From: Nocardia sp. XZ_19_385
GTDB taxonomy: Bacteria > Actinomycetota > Actinomycetes > Mycobacteriales > Mycobacteriaceae
Direction of reading: 5' to 3'
Assembly: GCF_015355755.1 (NCBI RefSeq)
Contig: NZ_JACVEE010000001.1
Span: 1,550,001-1,614,000, forward strand
DNA length: 64,000 nt
The notes under the pieces are model-generated. The model was not told where the DNA came from, did no database searches, and saw nothing but the letters and a program-made list of their open reading frames with translations. How positions within the stretch are numbered: position 1 is the stretch's first letter; each line of letters starts with the position of its first letter. Of this stretch, positions 43,576-53,458 are shown piece after piece. The position numbers and the translations under genes are program-made.

Positions 43576-43601
43576 TTCCCTGATGATTGAGTGAGTTCAA
43601 G
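43576..43601 (+). repeat. Left end motif of the nested element
   Basis: TTCCCTG-N12-GTTCAAG directly after core CTGTGC. The identical pair at identical spacing occurs in inverted orientation at the right end, as expected for recombinase binding sites. Confidence 0.75.
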
Positions 43602-43618
43602 ACTCACGAAGGAGCAGG

Positions 43619-44294
<676 letters not shown>

Positions 44295-44471
44295 TCGCGG
44301 AGCTGGATTCATCCGCTTCCTCCGTCGATGAAGGGCAACCGCATCTACTATCGACAACGGTCTGAAGCGACGAACACGATATCGACAGCGGGAGGTAGAT
44401 CCCGTTGATGAATATCGCCCACAGACGCCCTTCTCTGCTGGCGACGGATCACGTGAAAGGATATGCGCACC

Positions 44472-44849
44472 ATGCATTCCGGCGGTTGCTTATGCGGCAA
44501 CATCAGGTATCAGGCTTCGGGCGATTTGTCATTTCCGCACATTTGTAGCTGTCCCCACTGCCAGAAATTGTCCGGTAGCCCGGTCATGTCGTGGGTCGAC
44601 TTTCCCCGCGAGGGATTCGAGTGGACCGGACCCGGCGGAGAACCGGTCTGGTACAACACTTTTCCCGATTCGCAGCGTGGCTTCTGCGGTGTCTGCGGGA
44701 GCTCTATTGGGGCCCAGGACGATAGCGACGCAGAGCTTGTCGGTGTCACGATGATGAGCCTCGATGATCACACGGGTTTGGTACCCGAGCGGCAAAGCTT
44801 CCGCCCCAACGCGGTTCCGTGGCTTCCGATCGTCGGCGCACAGGACTGA
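44472..44849 (+). CDS. Intact GFA-family (CENP-V/formaldehyde-activating) protein
   Basis: 125 residues. MHSGGCLCGNIRY, CSCPHCQKLSGSP and GFCGVCGSS carry the three Cys pairs of the GFA zinc fold. Very similar in layout to the gene disrupted by this element (43501/53465), so the element carries a paralogue of its own target. Catalytic role in the family is uncertain; originally linked to S-hydroxymethylglutathione. ATG 44463, three codons earlier, is an alternative start; GAAAGGAT fits 44472 better. Confidence 0.85.
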   Translation: MHSGGCLCGNIRYQASGDLSFPHICSCPHCQKLSGSPVMSWVDFPREGFEWTGPGGEPVWYNTFPDSQRGFCGVCGSSIGAQDDSDAELVGVTMMSLDDHTGLVPERQSFRPNAVPWLPIVGAQD

Positions 44850-45121
44850 GCGATTTCAGGCTGGCCTAGGTCTAGTCTCCTGCCAGTGCCGCGGCACTCC
44901 TCCAACGAGATCGGCGCGACGCCGACAGCGGCTTGCCTCAGCAGAGTCCGGCAACCGTGGCTTGGCGAGTCGTGCACGTCCCGCGCGCAAGCGCAAAGGA
45001 GTCCTGCGGCCGGTTGGCTCAGGAGTTCACGCCTGCGAATTTGCGGGCACTGCTGGCTCCGGCAAGGATGAGCAGGTGAGGGCCGGTTCGTCTGGCGGTT
45101 TTCGGGGTATGGAAGCAGGCT

Positions 45122-45445
45122 GTGGTGTCGGTGGCGTGGGTGGCGTTGATCATCGCCGGTCTGGTGGAAACGGTGTACGCGGCGGCGTTGGAGCGTTCGG
45201 CGACCTTCACGCGTTTGTGGCCGACGCTGGTGTTCCTGGCCGGGGTGAGTGTGAGCATGCTGGGGTTGGCGATCGCGGTGCGCACCATCCCGATCGGCAC
45301 CGCCTATGCGGTGTGGGTGGGGATCGGCGCGGTCGGCACCGCGATCTACGGGATCGCCGTACTCGATGAGCCCGCCACCGCGGCACGGCTGGGATGTCTG
45401 TTGCTGATCATCGCTGGAGTGGCCGGGCTCAAACTGCTGCATTGA
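45122..45445 (+). CDS. Small multidrug resistance (SMR/Gdx-type) exporter
   Basis: 107 residues, four membrane helices: AWVALIIAGLVETVYAAALE (with membrane Glu about 14), WPTLVFLAGVSVSMLGLAIA, IPIGTAYAVWVGIGAVGTAI and LGCLLLIIAGVAGLKLL. WVGIGAVG is the SMR signature. SugE/Gdx proteins export guanidinium; EmrE types export quaternary cations. Starts at GTG 45122 or 45125. I looked for a guanidine riboswitch in 44850-45121 and recognised none. Confidence 0.88.
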   Translation: MVSVAWVALIIAGLVETVYAAALERSATFTRLWPTLVFLAGVSVSMLGLAIAVRTIPIGTAYAVWVGIGAVGTAIYGIAVLDEPATAARLGCLLLIIAGVAGLKLLH

Positions 45446-45785
45446 GGTCGGTCGTGAGCGGACCTGACACGCTCGAGGTCTGCCTGCGATAGGCCACTCA
45501 TGGTGTCAGGGCCCGGTTCGCGGTGGTGATGTCGGTGAGGTGTGAGTGAGACGTGCGACACCGTTCATCACACCGCATTGCAACTCTACCCTCACGTAAG
45601 GGTAGAGTTCGGATCGCTGAGTGGTAGCCGACAATGATGTATCGGCACCGGTAGCCAGAGGTACCGGCCCTGGACCCGCTCGGGTCAACCCCTCAACACC
45701 CCTTACCGACCCTGTTGCCCGGCGAGTGTCTCGCACTCGTGCGGGTGTGCCCGCGTGCGCGCGATCTGAATGAAATGGAGTGCCG
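45446..45785 (+). promoter_or_regulatory. Leader of the SulP-MerR operon
   Basis: 340 bp without a credible gene. It contains the perfect MerR-type dyad at 45582-45609 listed separately and a ribosome site (GGAG) before the SulP ATG. Confidence 0.55.
45582..45609. promoter_or_regulatory. MerR-type operator dyad
   Basis: AACTCTACCCT, spacer CACGTA, AGGGTAGAGTT: a perfect 11-bp inverted repeat, the form of operators bound by MerR-family dimers between -35 and -10 boxes. It lies upstream of the SulP gene, with the MerR gene in the same operon, so autoregulation is likely. Confidence 0.7.
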
Positions 45786-47306
45786 ATGGTCTCGATGACC
45801 CATCAACCCGATACCGGCGAGGGCACCGTGCGGGGTGCGTTGCGCAGCCCGAGACGGCTGCGGATCGAGATTTTGGCCGGGCTGGTCGTCGCATTGGCGT
45901 TGATCCCGGAGGCGATCTCGTTCTCCATCATCGCCGGGGTCGATCCGCGAGTGGGGTTGTTCGCCTCGTTCACCATGGCCGTGACCATCGCGGTCGTCGG
46001 CGGGCGCCGGGCGATGATCTCCGCGGCGACCGGCGCGATCGCCTTGGTCATCGCGCCGGTGGCCAGAGAACACGGCCTGGATTATCTGATCGCCACGGTG
46101 ATCCTGGGCGGTGTGTTGCAGATCGTGCTGAGTGTGGTCGGGGTCGCCAAGCTGATGCGGTTCATCCCGCGCAGCGTCATGGTCGGGTTCGTCAACGCCC
46201 TGGCCATCCTGATCTTCACCGCCCAGTTGCCACACCTGCTCGGGGTGCCGTGGCTGGTATACCCGATGGTCGCGATCGCACTCGCAACCATGGTGTTGCT
46301 GCCCAAGCTCACCACCGTCGTTCCCGCCCCACTGGTAGCCATCGTCGCCCTGACCGCCGCCACCATGGTCTTCGCACTGAACGTGCCCAATGTCGGTGAC
46401 GAGGGCGAACTTCCGTCGAGTTTGCCGTCATGGCTGATCCCGGACGTGCCATGGAACCTGGACACCCTCGAGATCATCGCCCCGTACGCACTGGCCATGG
46501 CCCTGGTCGGACTGCTCGAATCGCTGATGACCGCCAAACTGGTCGATGACATCACCGACAGCCATTCGGACAAGACCCGCGAGGGCTGGGGCCAGGGTGT
46601 AGCCAATATCGTGACCGGGTTCTTCGGCGGCATGGGCGGCTGCGCGATGATCGGCCAGACCATGATCAACGTGAAGGTGTCCGGCGCACGCACCCGCATC
46701 TCGACATTCCTGGCAGGTGTGTTCCTACTGATCATGGTTGTCGGACTCGGCGGGCTCGTCGCCAAGATACCGATGGCCGCACTGGTGGCCGTGATGATCA
46801 TGGTCTCGGTCGGGACCATGGACTGGCACTCGATCGCCCCGAAAACCCTGCGGCGCATGCCGATCGCCGAAACCACCGTCATGCTGGTGACCGTCGCGAT
46901 CACCGTCGCCACCCACAATTTGGCCTACGGTGTCATCGCCGGTGTACTGACCGCGATGATCGCGTTCGCGCACCGGGTCGCACACTTCACCGAGGTGATC
47001 CAGGTCGCCGAGGCCGACACCGATCACGACGGCGCTATCGACACCCGCGTGTACCAGGTGCGAGGTGAGTTGTTCTTCGCCTCGAGCAACGACCTGGTCT
47101 ACCAATTCGACTATGCGGGCGACCCAGCCAATATCGTCATCGACATGTCGGATGCACATATCTGGGACGCCTCGACGGTGGCCACCCTGGACGCCATCAC
47201 CACCAAATACGCCACCAAAGGCAAGAACGTGCAGATCATCGGGTTGAACGAGGCGTCCGAAGCCCGCCATGACCTGCTGTCCGGGCACCTGGCCGGCGGG
47301 CACTGA
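45786..47306 (+). CDS. SulP-family anion transporter with STAS domain
   Basis: 506 residues. About eleven membrane helices (from [20 protein letters not shown] to [17 protein letters not shown]), then a C-terminal STAS domain ([20 protein letters not shown]... [20 protein letters not shown]). SulP proteins carry sulfate, bicarbonate or related anions. Given the mod operon in the same element, sulfate or another oxyanion is plausible. ATG 45786 has GGAG six bases upstream. The MerR gene follows one base later. Confidence 0.9.
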   Translation: MVSMTHQPDTGEGTVRGALRSPRRLRIEILAGLVVALALIPEAISFSIIAGVDPRVGLFASFTMAVTIAVVGGRRAMISAATGAIALVIAPVAREHGLDYLIATVILGGVLQIVLSVVGVAKLMRFIPRSVMVGFVNALAILIFTAQLPHLLGVPWLVYPMVAIALATMVLLPKLTTVVPAPLVAIVALTAATMVFALNVPNVGDEGELPSSLPSWLIPDVPWNLDTLEIIAPYALAMALVGLLESLMTAKLVDDITDSHSDKTREGWGQGVANIVTGFFGGMGGCAMIGQTMINVKVSGARTRISTFLAGVFLLIMVVGLGGLVAKIPMAALVAVMIMVSVGTMDWHSIAPKTLRRMPIAETTVMLVTVAITVATHNLAYGVIAGVLTAMIAFAHRVAHFTEVIQVAEADTDHDGAIDTRVYQVRGELFFASSNDLVYQFDYAGDPANIVIDMSDAHIWDASTVATLDAITTKYATKGKNVQIIGLNEASEARHDLLSGHLAGGH

Positions 47307-47307
47307 C

Positions 47308-47718
47308 ATGGGCGCCGATACCGGCGGGTTCCTGCAGATCGGCCAGGTCGCCGAGCGCACCGAGTTGTCGCTCAAGACGATCCGCCACTACGACGAGCTC
47401 GCCCTGGTGCAGCCCTCGGCACGCTCGAGCGGCGGGTTCCGCCTCTACACCACCGCTGACGTGGACCGGCTGCTACTGATCCGGCGCATGAAACCCCTCG
47501 GGTTCACCCTCGCGGAGATGAAACAACTCCTGGACGCGATCGAGGTGCTCGACGACCAGGCCACCACCACCCAGCAGCGCGCCGCAGCCAGCGCAGAGCT
47601 GCTGATCTATAAGGACAAGTCCCATGACAGCGCCGAGCGGCTGCGGCGCCAGCTCGCCTACGCCGAGGAATTCACCGACCTGCTCACCGCGCGCGCATCC
47701 GCGACACCGCGGCAATGA
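47308..47718 (+). CDS. MerR-family regulator
   Basis: 136 residues. LQIGQVAERTELSLKTIRHYDELALVQPSARS is the MerR HTH and wing, GFRLYTTADVDRLLLIRRMK follows, then a dimerising coiled coil (SAELLIYKDKSHDSAERLRR). No cysteine cluster for metals is present, so the inducer is probably not a thiophilic metal. Co-transcribed with SulP and likely binder of the 45582 dyad. Confidence 0.88.
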   Translation: MGADTGGFLQIGQVAERTELSLKTIRHYDELALVQPSARSSGGFRLYTTADVDRLLLIRRMKPLGFTLAEMKQLLDAIEVLDDQATTTQQRAAASAELLIYKDKSHDSAERLRRQLAYAEEFTDLLTARASATPRQ

Positions 47719-48147
47719 CCGATCCGGTTCGTCGGTTCGTCCGGAATCGGGTCCGCCGCGCGGCCCGGTACCTTCTGGCTGGCAGATAGATGAGCGAGTG
47801 CCGCTCCTGAAGCGGATAGGTAAGGTGAAGGGGATGGGTTCCCAGCAGCAGTTCCGTGCGCGCTATCGGCGCGGCGGTGACGCCGCTGTTCTGGCCCGGA
47901 TTCCGGCACTGCCCGCCGACGCGGATCGGCACTCGGGCACCAACGGCTGGTTGAGTTCGTTCGGCACCTGCGCCCACGGACGTATCTCGGGCTGCCCACC
48001 CGGACGCTGACCACCGCCACTGCGTTCAGTCCGATGAGAGAGGCGGCCCGCAGTCCGCGGTCGTGGTCCCGCTGTTCCTTCACCTGTTCCTGGTGCGCGC
48101 CTCGGTCCTGTCGATGGCCGGTTGTGGCGTGCCCGGGTTCGGGCCGT
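47719..48147. other. Stretch without a confident gene
   Basis: 429 bp between MerR and NhaA. Open frames exist on both strands (for example MGSQQQFRARYRRGGDAAVL on plus; HQEQVKEQRDHDRGLRAASL on minus) but none has both a ribosome site and steady codon bias. It may contain decayed genes. Confidence 0.35.
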
Positions 48148-49395
48148 ATGAGTGAGGCACTCTCCTGTGAAATCCGATTCTGTTCCCGTGACCGCCCGTC
48201 CGTGGTCGCGCATCGCGCAGGCCCTGCGAGGCGACACCGCCGGCGGGCACTGTTGATCACCGCCGCGCTGGTCGCGTTGGTGTGGGCAAACTCCCCGGCC
48301 TCGCCTGTGTACGAGCAGTTGCGCGACATCACCCTCGGGCCCGCGTGGGCCGGTTTGAATCTTCCGTTGCACGCCTGGGCTGCCGACGGGCTGCTGGCGG
48401 TGTTCTTCTTCATCGTCGGCAACGAACTCAAACAAGAGTTCGTCCACGGCGCGTTCCGTGATCCCCGCCAAGCGCTGGTGCCGATGGTCGCTGCGGTCAC
48501 CGGAGCCCTGGTTCCGGCCGCTGTGTTCTTAGCCTTCACCGTCGGGCACGGTGACGCCGCGCGTGGGTGGGGCATCCCGATGGCCACCGACGCGGCCTTC
48601 GCCGTCGCTGTCTTGGCCCTGGTCGGTCGCGGGCTACCCCCAGCGCTGCGGACCATGCTGCTGACCTTGGCGGTGGTCGATGATCTGCTGGCGATCCTCG
48701 TGATCGCGGTGTTCTACACCGGCGGGGTCGATTTCGCTGCCCTCGGCGCGGCCGCGGCCTTGCTGGGGGTGTTCGCTTGGTTGCAACACGGGCCAGGACT
48801 GCCTGCCCGTATTCCGAGTGTGTTGGTGTATGCGCCGCTGGCGGTGGCGATCTGGGGTTTCGTGCACGCTGCCGGGATCCACGCCACTATCGCTGGTGTC
48901 GCGATGGGCTTGCTCATGCGCACCCGCCCTCGCACCGGAGAGGCCGTTGATCCGAGCCATGCCGCGGAGAATCTGCTGCGCCCGTGGGCGATGGGGGTGG
49001 CGTTGCCGATCTTCGCGCTGCTCTCGGCCGGGGTGTCGTTCACCGGGATCGGGGCGATGCTCGGCGATCGAGTCACTCTCGGGGTGATCGCCGGGCTCGT
49101 GCTCGGCAAGTTCGTCGGGGTCCTGGGTGGTGCGTGGTTGACCACCCGCCTGACCGGTGCCCGGCTGGACCCGGGCCTGTCGTGGGTCGATATCGCCGGG
49201 ATGTCGCAACTGGCCGGGATCGGGTTCACCGTGTCACTGCTGATCAGCGAACTGTCCTACCCCGCCCTTCCCGATGTTTTGGACAACGCCAAGGGAGGGG
49301 TCCTGCTCGGCACCCTCACCGCCACAGTCCTGGCCACCGTGCTCCTTGGCTATCGCAGCCGCCAGTACCGCCGCAACGCGACCGTCGATAGGTGA
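48148..49395 (+). CDS. nhaA: NhaA Na+/H+ antiporter, N-terminus probably frameshifted
   Basis: Residues from LLITAALVALVWANSP onward are a full NhaA: FFFIVGNELKQEF, MATDAAFAVAVLAL, LTLAVVDDLLAILVIAVFYT (paired transport Asp) and AGIGFTVSLLISELSY. In the intact frame the N-terminus (MSEALSCEIRFCSRDRPSVV) is poor. The alternative frame from GTG 48167 reads VKSDSVPVTARPWSRIAQAL and RGDTAGG, a normal NhaA start, and would join by adding one G near 48250 (GGCGGG). One base is therefore missing, by mutation or error. Confidence 0.85.
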   Translation: MSEALSCEIRFCSRDRPSVVAHRAGPARRHRRRALLITAALVALVWANSPASPVYEQLRDITLGPAWAGLNLPLHAWAADGLLAVFFFIVGNELKQEFVHGAFRDPRQALVPMVAAVTGALVPAAVFLAFTVGHGDAARGWGIPMATDAAFAVAVLALVGRGLPPALRTMLLTLAVVDDLLAILVIAVFYTGGVDFAALGAAAALLGVFAWLQHGPGLPARIPSVLVYAPLAVAIWGFVHAAGIHATIAGVAMGLLMRTRPRTGEAVDPSHAAENLLRPWAMGVALPIFALLSAGVSFTGIGAMLGDRVTLGVIAGLVLGKFVGVLGGAWLTTRLTGARLDPGLSWVDIAGMSQLAGIGFTVSLLISELSYPALPDVLDNAKGGVLLGTLTATVLATVLLGYRSRQYRRNATVDR

Positions 49396-49522
49396 TCGCG
49401 CCATCTACAAGATCGTGGTGCTCGGTGAGCCCGCCACCACGACACGGCTGGGATTTCTGCTGCTGATCGTGGTCGGAGTCGCCGGGCCCAAACTGCCGCT
49501 GACCACACACGGTCGCGTGTGA
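49396..49522 (+). pseudogene. C-terminal fragment of a second SMR transporter
   Basis: The reading AIYKIVVLGEPATTTRLGFL, LLIVVGVAGPKL parallels the end of the SMR protein at 45122 (AIYGIAVLDEPATAARLGCL, LLIIAGVAGLKL). The first three helices are missing, so this is a remnant of a paired or duplicated SMR gene truncated where NhaA was joined. Confidence 0.7.
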
Positions 49523-49540
49523 CTCTGTCGAACGGGGCAA

Positions 49541-50167
49541 CTACTGCCGGATGTGGTGCCAACCTTCGCGCAGGCCGTAGCCGATGAGGACGACGCCCGC
49601 GGCGATATCTGCCCACCACCAACCCAGCACGGCGTTGAGCAGCAGACCGATCAGGATGGCGAGGGCCAGGGCCCCGTCGATAATCGTGACTTTCGCTTCG
49701 GCGCGCAGCACAGGGTGGTCGAGTTCGGTGCCGGTGCGTGCTTTGCCCACAGCCAGGGCGAGCATCACCACGGCGGTGGCGGCGAGCCAGGCGATACCCA
49801 TCGGGGAGGAATCCGGGCGGATACCCAGGGCGAGGGTGAGCACCGATTGGCCGGTGATGTAGATCGCGAGTGCGAAGAACGCGACACCGATCAACCGCAC
49901 CGCCCGTTTCTCACGCTGCGGGTCGGTGGCGCCCTTGAGTTGGCCGACGACGACGAGGGAAGCGAAGATCTCGATCACCGAATCCAGCGCGAACCCCGCG
50001 AGTGCGACCGAACGGGCCTGCACTGCGGCGAAGATCAGGAATCCGATCTCGATGACGTTCCATCCCAGGGTGGCGTACTCCAAGCCCAGGCCACGGCGGC
50101 GCAGCAGCGCCCGCCGTTCGGCATTCGGTCCGCCGGTAGCGGATTCGGTCACAGCAGGCGCGGTCAC
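49541..50167 (-). CDS. Cation diffusion facilitator-like membrane protein
   Basis: 208 residues, about five to six membrane helices. LEYATLGWNVIEIGFLIFAA, FALDSVIEIFASLVVVGQL and AKVTIIDGALALAILIGLLL correspond to the transmembrane part of CDF transporters with Asp in two helices. The cytosolic C-terminal domain of typical CDFs is absent, as in many short actinobacterial members. Metal unknown. Leftward gene just after the SMR fragment. Confidence 0.75.
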   Translation of the reverse strand: MTAPAVTESATGGPNAERRALLRRRGLGLEYATLGWNVIEIGFLIFAAVQARSVALAGFALDSVIEIFASLVVVGQLKGATDPQREKRAVRLIGVAFFALAIYITGQSVLTLALGIRPDSSPMGIAWLAATAVVMLALAVGKARTGTELDHPVLRAEAKVTIIDGALALAILIGLLLNAVLGWWWADIAAGVVLIGYGLREGWHHIRQ

Positions 50168-50273
50168 ACAGTCTTTCCGAGCGGTTCGAGCCGGTGTGCA
50201 GTGTCGCAGGTATTCGGCACTGGTGGCGGGCGACAGGAGGTCTTCGGTACGACGACAATACGCCGCGCGTGGG

Positions 50274-51359
50274 TCAGTCGCGGGGTACCAGGTGGATCGC
50301 GGGCGCTTTCACGATCGCGGTGAGGGTGTCGCCGACACGCAACGCGAGTTCGTCGCGGGTGGGACGGGTGATGTAGGCCGCGAGGGGGAATCCGGCATCG
50401 AGGTCCGCACGCAGCAGCGGACCATGGTCGGTGAGCGCGGTGAGGGCGGCGGGGAGCTGGTTGCGGGGGCTGTCGTGGCGGTGGGTGTCCGGCCCAGTCG
50501 TTGACACCGAGACGTTTTCGGCGCGGATACATACCAACACATGCGCGCCCTCGGGGAGGGCCTCGATGCTGGTGGCCAGCAGCTCGGTGGTTCCGGCGCG
50601 CAGCCGGACCAGCCCGTCGCCGACACTGATGACAGTGGCGGGGATAACGGTCTCGGTGTCGACGGCGGCGGCGACCTGGTGGTCGGCAGGGCGGGAGAAC
50701 ACGGTCTCGACAGTGTCGAGCTGGCGGATCCGGCCGTCGACGAGCACCGCTATCCGGTCCCCGAGCGCGAGCGCGTCGGCGCGGTCATGGCTGACCAACA
50801 GGGTCGGCACACCGGCGGCGCGCAGCCGGTGGCGCAGGTCGGTGCGCAGCCGCGCGCGGGTCGGAGCGTCCAGGGCGGCGAGGGGTTCATCGAGCAGCAG
50901 CAGCTGCGGGTGTGGGGCCAGGGCGCGGGCCAGCGCGACGCGTGCGGCTTCGCCGCCGGACAGCCCTCGGGCATGACGGTCGTGTAGGTGCTCTGCACCG
51001 GCGGTGGTGAGGGCTTCGCGGATGCGTTCGGTCCGGTCGCGGCGCGGCAGGTGGTGCAGCCCGTAGCCGACGTTGCCGGTGACGGACAGATGTGGGAACA
51101 GGGCGTGGTCCTGGAACAGGTAGCCCACCCGGCGCTCCATGGTGGGGACATGCACACCGGGGCCGTCCCACACCTGCTCGCCCAGGCTGATGCGGCTGCC
51201 GGGTTCGGGGCGGTCGAGACCGGCCAAGCAGCGCAGCAGGGTGGTTTTGCCCGCGCCCGACGGTCCGAACAGCACGGTGACCGGTGCGGCGTCGAGGTCG
51301 ATATCGAGGACGGCATCCAGGACGCGGCAGCGGATGTGGGCGGTCAGGGTTGTGGCCAT
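50274..51359 (-). CDS. modC: Molybdate ABC transporter ATPase
   Basis: 361 residues. VLFGPSGAGKTTLLRCLAGL (Walker A), LSGGEAARVALARALAPHPQ (signature), LLLLDEPLAALD (Walker B) and VSHDRADALALGD (H-loop). The C-terminus carries TOBE/Mop-like segments (VIPATVISVGDGLVRLRAG... ARADLDAGFPLAAYITRP) typical of ModC. It powers molybdate or tungstate import with the adjacent ModB and ModA. Its start overlaps the modB end by 16 bases. Confidence 0.92.
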   Translation of the reverse strand: MATTLTAHIRCRVLDAVLDIDLDAAPVTVLFGPSGAGKTTLLRCLAGLDRPEPGSRISLGEQVWDGPGVHVPTMERRVGYLFQDHALFPHLSVTGNVGYGLHHLPRRDRTERIREALTTAGAEHLHDRHARGLSGGEAARVALARALAPHPQLLLLDEPLAALDAPTRARLRTDLRHRLRAAGVPTLLVSHDRADALALGDRIAVLVDGRIRQLDTVETVFSRPADHQVAAAVDTETVIPATVISVGDGLVRLRAGTTELLATSIEALPEGAHVLVCIRAENVSVSTTGPDTHRHDSPRNQLPAALTALTDHGPLLRADLDAGFPLAAYITRPTRDELALRVGDTLTAIVKAPAIHLVPRD

Positions 51360-52018
51360 CGCGGTGCTCCACGGCGTTGCAGGGTGTAGGTGAAGGTCAG
51401 CACGACCAGGGAGAACGCGAGCAATGCCAGGCTGGTGCGGGCGGCGGTGGCGTAGTCGAAAGATTGGACGCTGTCGTACACCGAGATCGACACCGTGCGG
51501 GTCTGGCCTGGAATGTTGCCCCCGACCATCAACACGACACCGAACTCACCGACCGTGTGAGCGAAGGTGAGTACCGCGGCCGTCGCCAGCCCGGCACGTG
51601 AGAGCGGCAGCACGACAAGGCAAATGGTGGCAGCGCGCGAGCGGCCCAGTACCGCCGAGGCGTCCAGCAGTCGCCGGTCGATCCCGGCGAACGCGGCCAG
51701 CAGCGGCTGTACCGCGAACGGCAGGCTGTAGAGGATCGAAGCGATCAGCAGGCCGGTGAAGGTGAAAGCCAGTGGCGATCCGGTCAACTCCAGCCACCAC
51801 CGCCCCAGCGGAGAGCGGGTGCCCATCGCGGTGAGCGCGTAGTAGCCCAGCACCGTGGGCGGCAGCACCAGCGGCAGCGCCACCACTGCCTCCACCACTA
51901 TCGTCCAGCGGCGCCGGGTGAACGCCAGCCACGCCGCCAGCGGCACGGCGATCACCAGCAGGATGAGCGTGGTCGCCAGCGACAACCGCGCACTCAACCC
52001 GATCGCTTCCCAATCCAT
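51344..52018 (-). CDS. modB: Molybdate ABC transporter permease
   Basis: 224 residues, five to six membrane helices. The EAA loop region HTVGEFGVVLMVGGNIPGQT is characteristic of ModB. LVLPPTVLGYYALTAMG is another ModB hallmark. Encoded between modA and modC. Confidence 0.92.
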   Translation of the reverse strand: MDWEAIGLSARLSLATTLILLVIAVPLAAWLAFTRRRWTIVVEAVVALPLVLPPTVLGYYALTAMGTRSPLGRWWLELTGSPLAFTFTGLLIASILYSLPFAVQPLLAAFAGIDRRLLDASAVLGRSRAATICLVVLPLSRAGLATAAVLTFAHTVGEFGVVLMVGGNIPGQTRTVSISVYDSVQSFDYATAARTSLALLAFSLVVLTFTYTLQRRGAPRWPQP

Positions 52019-52042
52019 CAGCGCCCCAACCTCTTTCCGGGA

Positions 52043-52843
52043 CTACTTGGTGGGCTCGTAGAAACCGTAGCGGGCCAGGACCGCCCGGCCCTGGGTACCG
52101 AGCATGTGGTCACGCACCGACCGCGCTGCGCCCGGATCGACGGCTGCGCCCAGTACGACACCGCCCTGATCGATACGCGGGAACGACTCCAGAGGAACTT
52201 CGTTGTAGCGGCCCTTGTCCTTCAGCTGCGGCGACAATGCCAGCGACAGCGCGATCACACCGGCTTGCGCGTTGCCCGATTGCGCGAATTCCGCTGCCTG
52301 CGCGACGTTCTCGCCGAGCACCAGTTTCGGTGCGACCGCCTCGTACACCCCGGCCGTACGCATCGCGGCGACAGCGGCCTTCCCGTACGGGGCATGTTCG
52401 GGGTTGGCGATCGCCACCTTCAGCGCTTCCCGGTCCGCGAGCGCGGCCAAACCTTTGGTGGGGTCGACCGGTGAATCCTTCGCGACCCACACCGCCAGTC
52501 GCCCGACGGCGTATCCGAACACGTCCGCTTGGTCGGCCTTTCCGGCTTCCACCAGTTTTTTCGGGTAGCTCAGATCGGCCGAGAGGTACAGATCGAACGG
52601 TGCGCCGTTGCTGATTTGCTGAAAGTAGGTGCCCGAGGACCCGTAACTGACCGTCACGTCGATGTTGTGGTGCTCGGCCTCGAACGCGGTCACGATCTCT
52701 TCCAGCGCAAATTTCAGATCCGACGCCGCCGCGATCCGCACCTGCGTTTTAGCGTCGCCACCGGAATCGGAGTTCCCGCACCCGGCCACGGCCGCCATGA
52801 TCAGCACGATCGCGGCCAGGACCCGCAGTTTCATCGCCCTCAT
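52043..52843 (-). CDS. modA: Molybdate-binding lipoprotein
   Basis: 266 residues. Signal peptide with lipobox AAVAGC (Cys about 22). The mature part VRIAAASDLKFALEEIVTAF, GSSGTYFQQISNGAPFDLYL and LVLGENVAQAAEFAQSGNAQ is standard ModA. The ATG overlaps the stop of the regulator gene (ATGA); ATG 52834 is an alternative. Confidence 0.93.
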   Translation of the reverse strand: MRAMKLRVLAAIVLIMAAVAGCGNSDSGGDAKTQVRIAAASDLKFALEEIVTAFEAEHHNIDVTVSYGSSGTYFQQISNGAPFDLYLSADLSYPKKLVEAGKADQADVFGYAVGRLAVWVAKDSPVDPTKGLAALADREALKVAIANPEHAPYGKAAVAAMRTAGVYEAVAPKLVLGENVAQAAEFAQSGNAQAGVIALSLALSPQLKDKGRYNEVPLESFPRIDQGGVVLGAAVDPGAARSVRDHMLGTQGRAVLARYGFYEPTK

Positions 52844-53232
52844 CGCCTCACCTGCGTGGTTTCGACGATGACCGTCGTCGCTTTGATGATCGCGGTCGCT
52901 GCCACGCCCGGTTGTAATCCCATTTCCTCCACCGCTTCCCGGCTCATCAACGACACCAGCCGGAACCGCCCCGCGGCGATCTCCACCTGCGCCATCACTC
53001 CATCGACCTGTACCGAGGTCACGATTCCGGGCAACTGGTTGCGCGCGGACACCCCGCCCTCGACGGGATGGATCTGCTCACGCGCCAGGGCAGCGACCTG
53101 CTCACCGTCGATCACCTGGCGACCCACCTCATCCAGCTCCGACCTCAACCGTCCGGTGGACACCCACCGCCGCACGGTGTCGTCACTGACTCCCAGCAAC
53201 TGGGCGACTTCACTGATCCGGTAACTCGGCAC
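52840..53232 (-). CDS. HTH-TOBE molybdate-responsive regulator (ModE-like)
   Basis: 130 residues from GTG 53232. YRISEVAQLLGVSDDTVRRWVSTGRL is a MerR-like/excisionase-type HTH. LPGIVTSVQVDGVMAQVEIA and VAATAIIKATTVIVET form a single TOBE (molybdate-binding) domain. It is the first gene of the mod operon and most likely senses molybdate. No ribosome site precedes the GTG, while TATTGT sits seven bases upstream, so the mRNA may be leaderless. Confidence 0.8.
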   Translation of the reverse strand: MPSYRISEVAQLLGVSDDTVRRWVSTGRLRSELDEVGRQVIDGEQVAALAREQIHPVEGGVSARNQLPGIVTSVQVDGVMAQVEIAAGRFRLVSLMSREAVEEMGLQPGVAATAIIKATTVIVETTQVRR

Positions 53233-53432
53233 GAAACGTACAATACAGGCGCGCACGCGGGGAAAGAATGGAGAAACCTCCGAACTGCAGAGACAGAACC
53301 AGACCCGGCTCGTACAGTCGCCTGATCGCTGTGGCCACTGAAGATTCCAGCAGGTCGGAGGCCCGGACAATGGCCTGTTATCCGGGGCAAATCCGAGATG
53401 ACCTGGGGCGACTCCGCTGCTGCACTGTGTAG

Positions 53433-53458
53433 CTTGAACAGAAGCACTTGACAGGGAA
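53433..53458 (-). repeat. Right end motif of the nested element
   Basis: On the minus strand TTCCCTG-N12-GTTCAAG, the inverted partner of 43576-43601, immediately before the second CTGTGC core. Confidence 0.75.

Noticed and set aside
44850..45121. Guanidine riboswitch before the SMR exporter
   Set aside because: SMR genes often have one, but I could not find the conserved motifs of the known classes by eye. A covariance-model search would decide.
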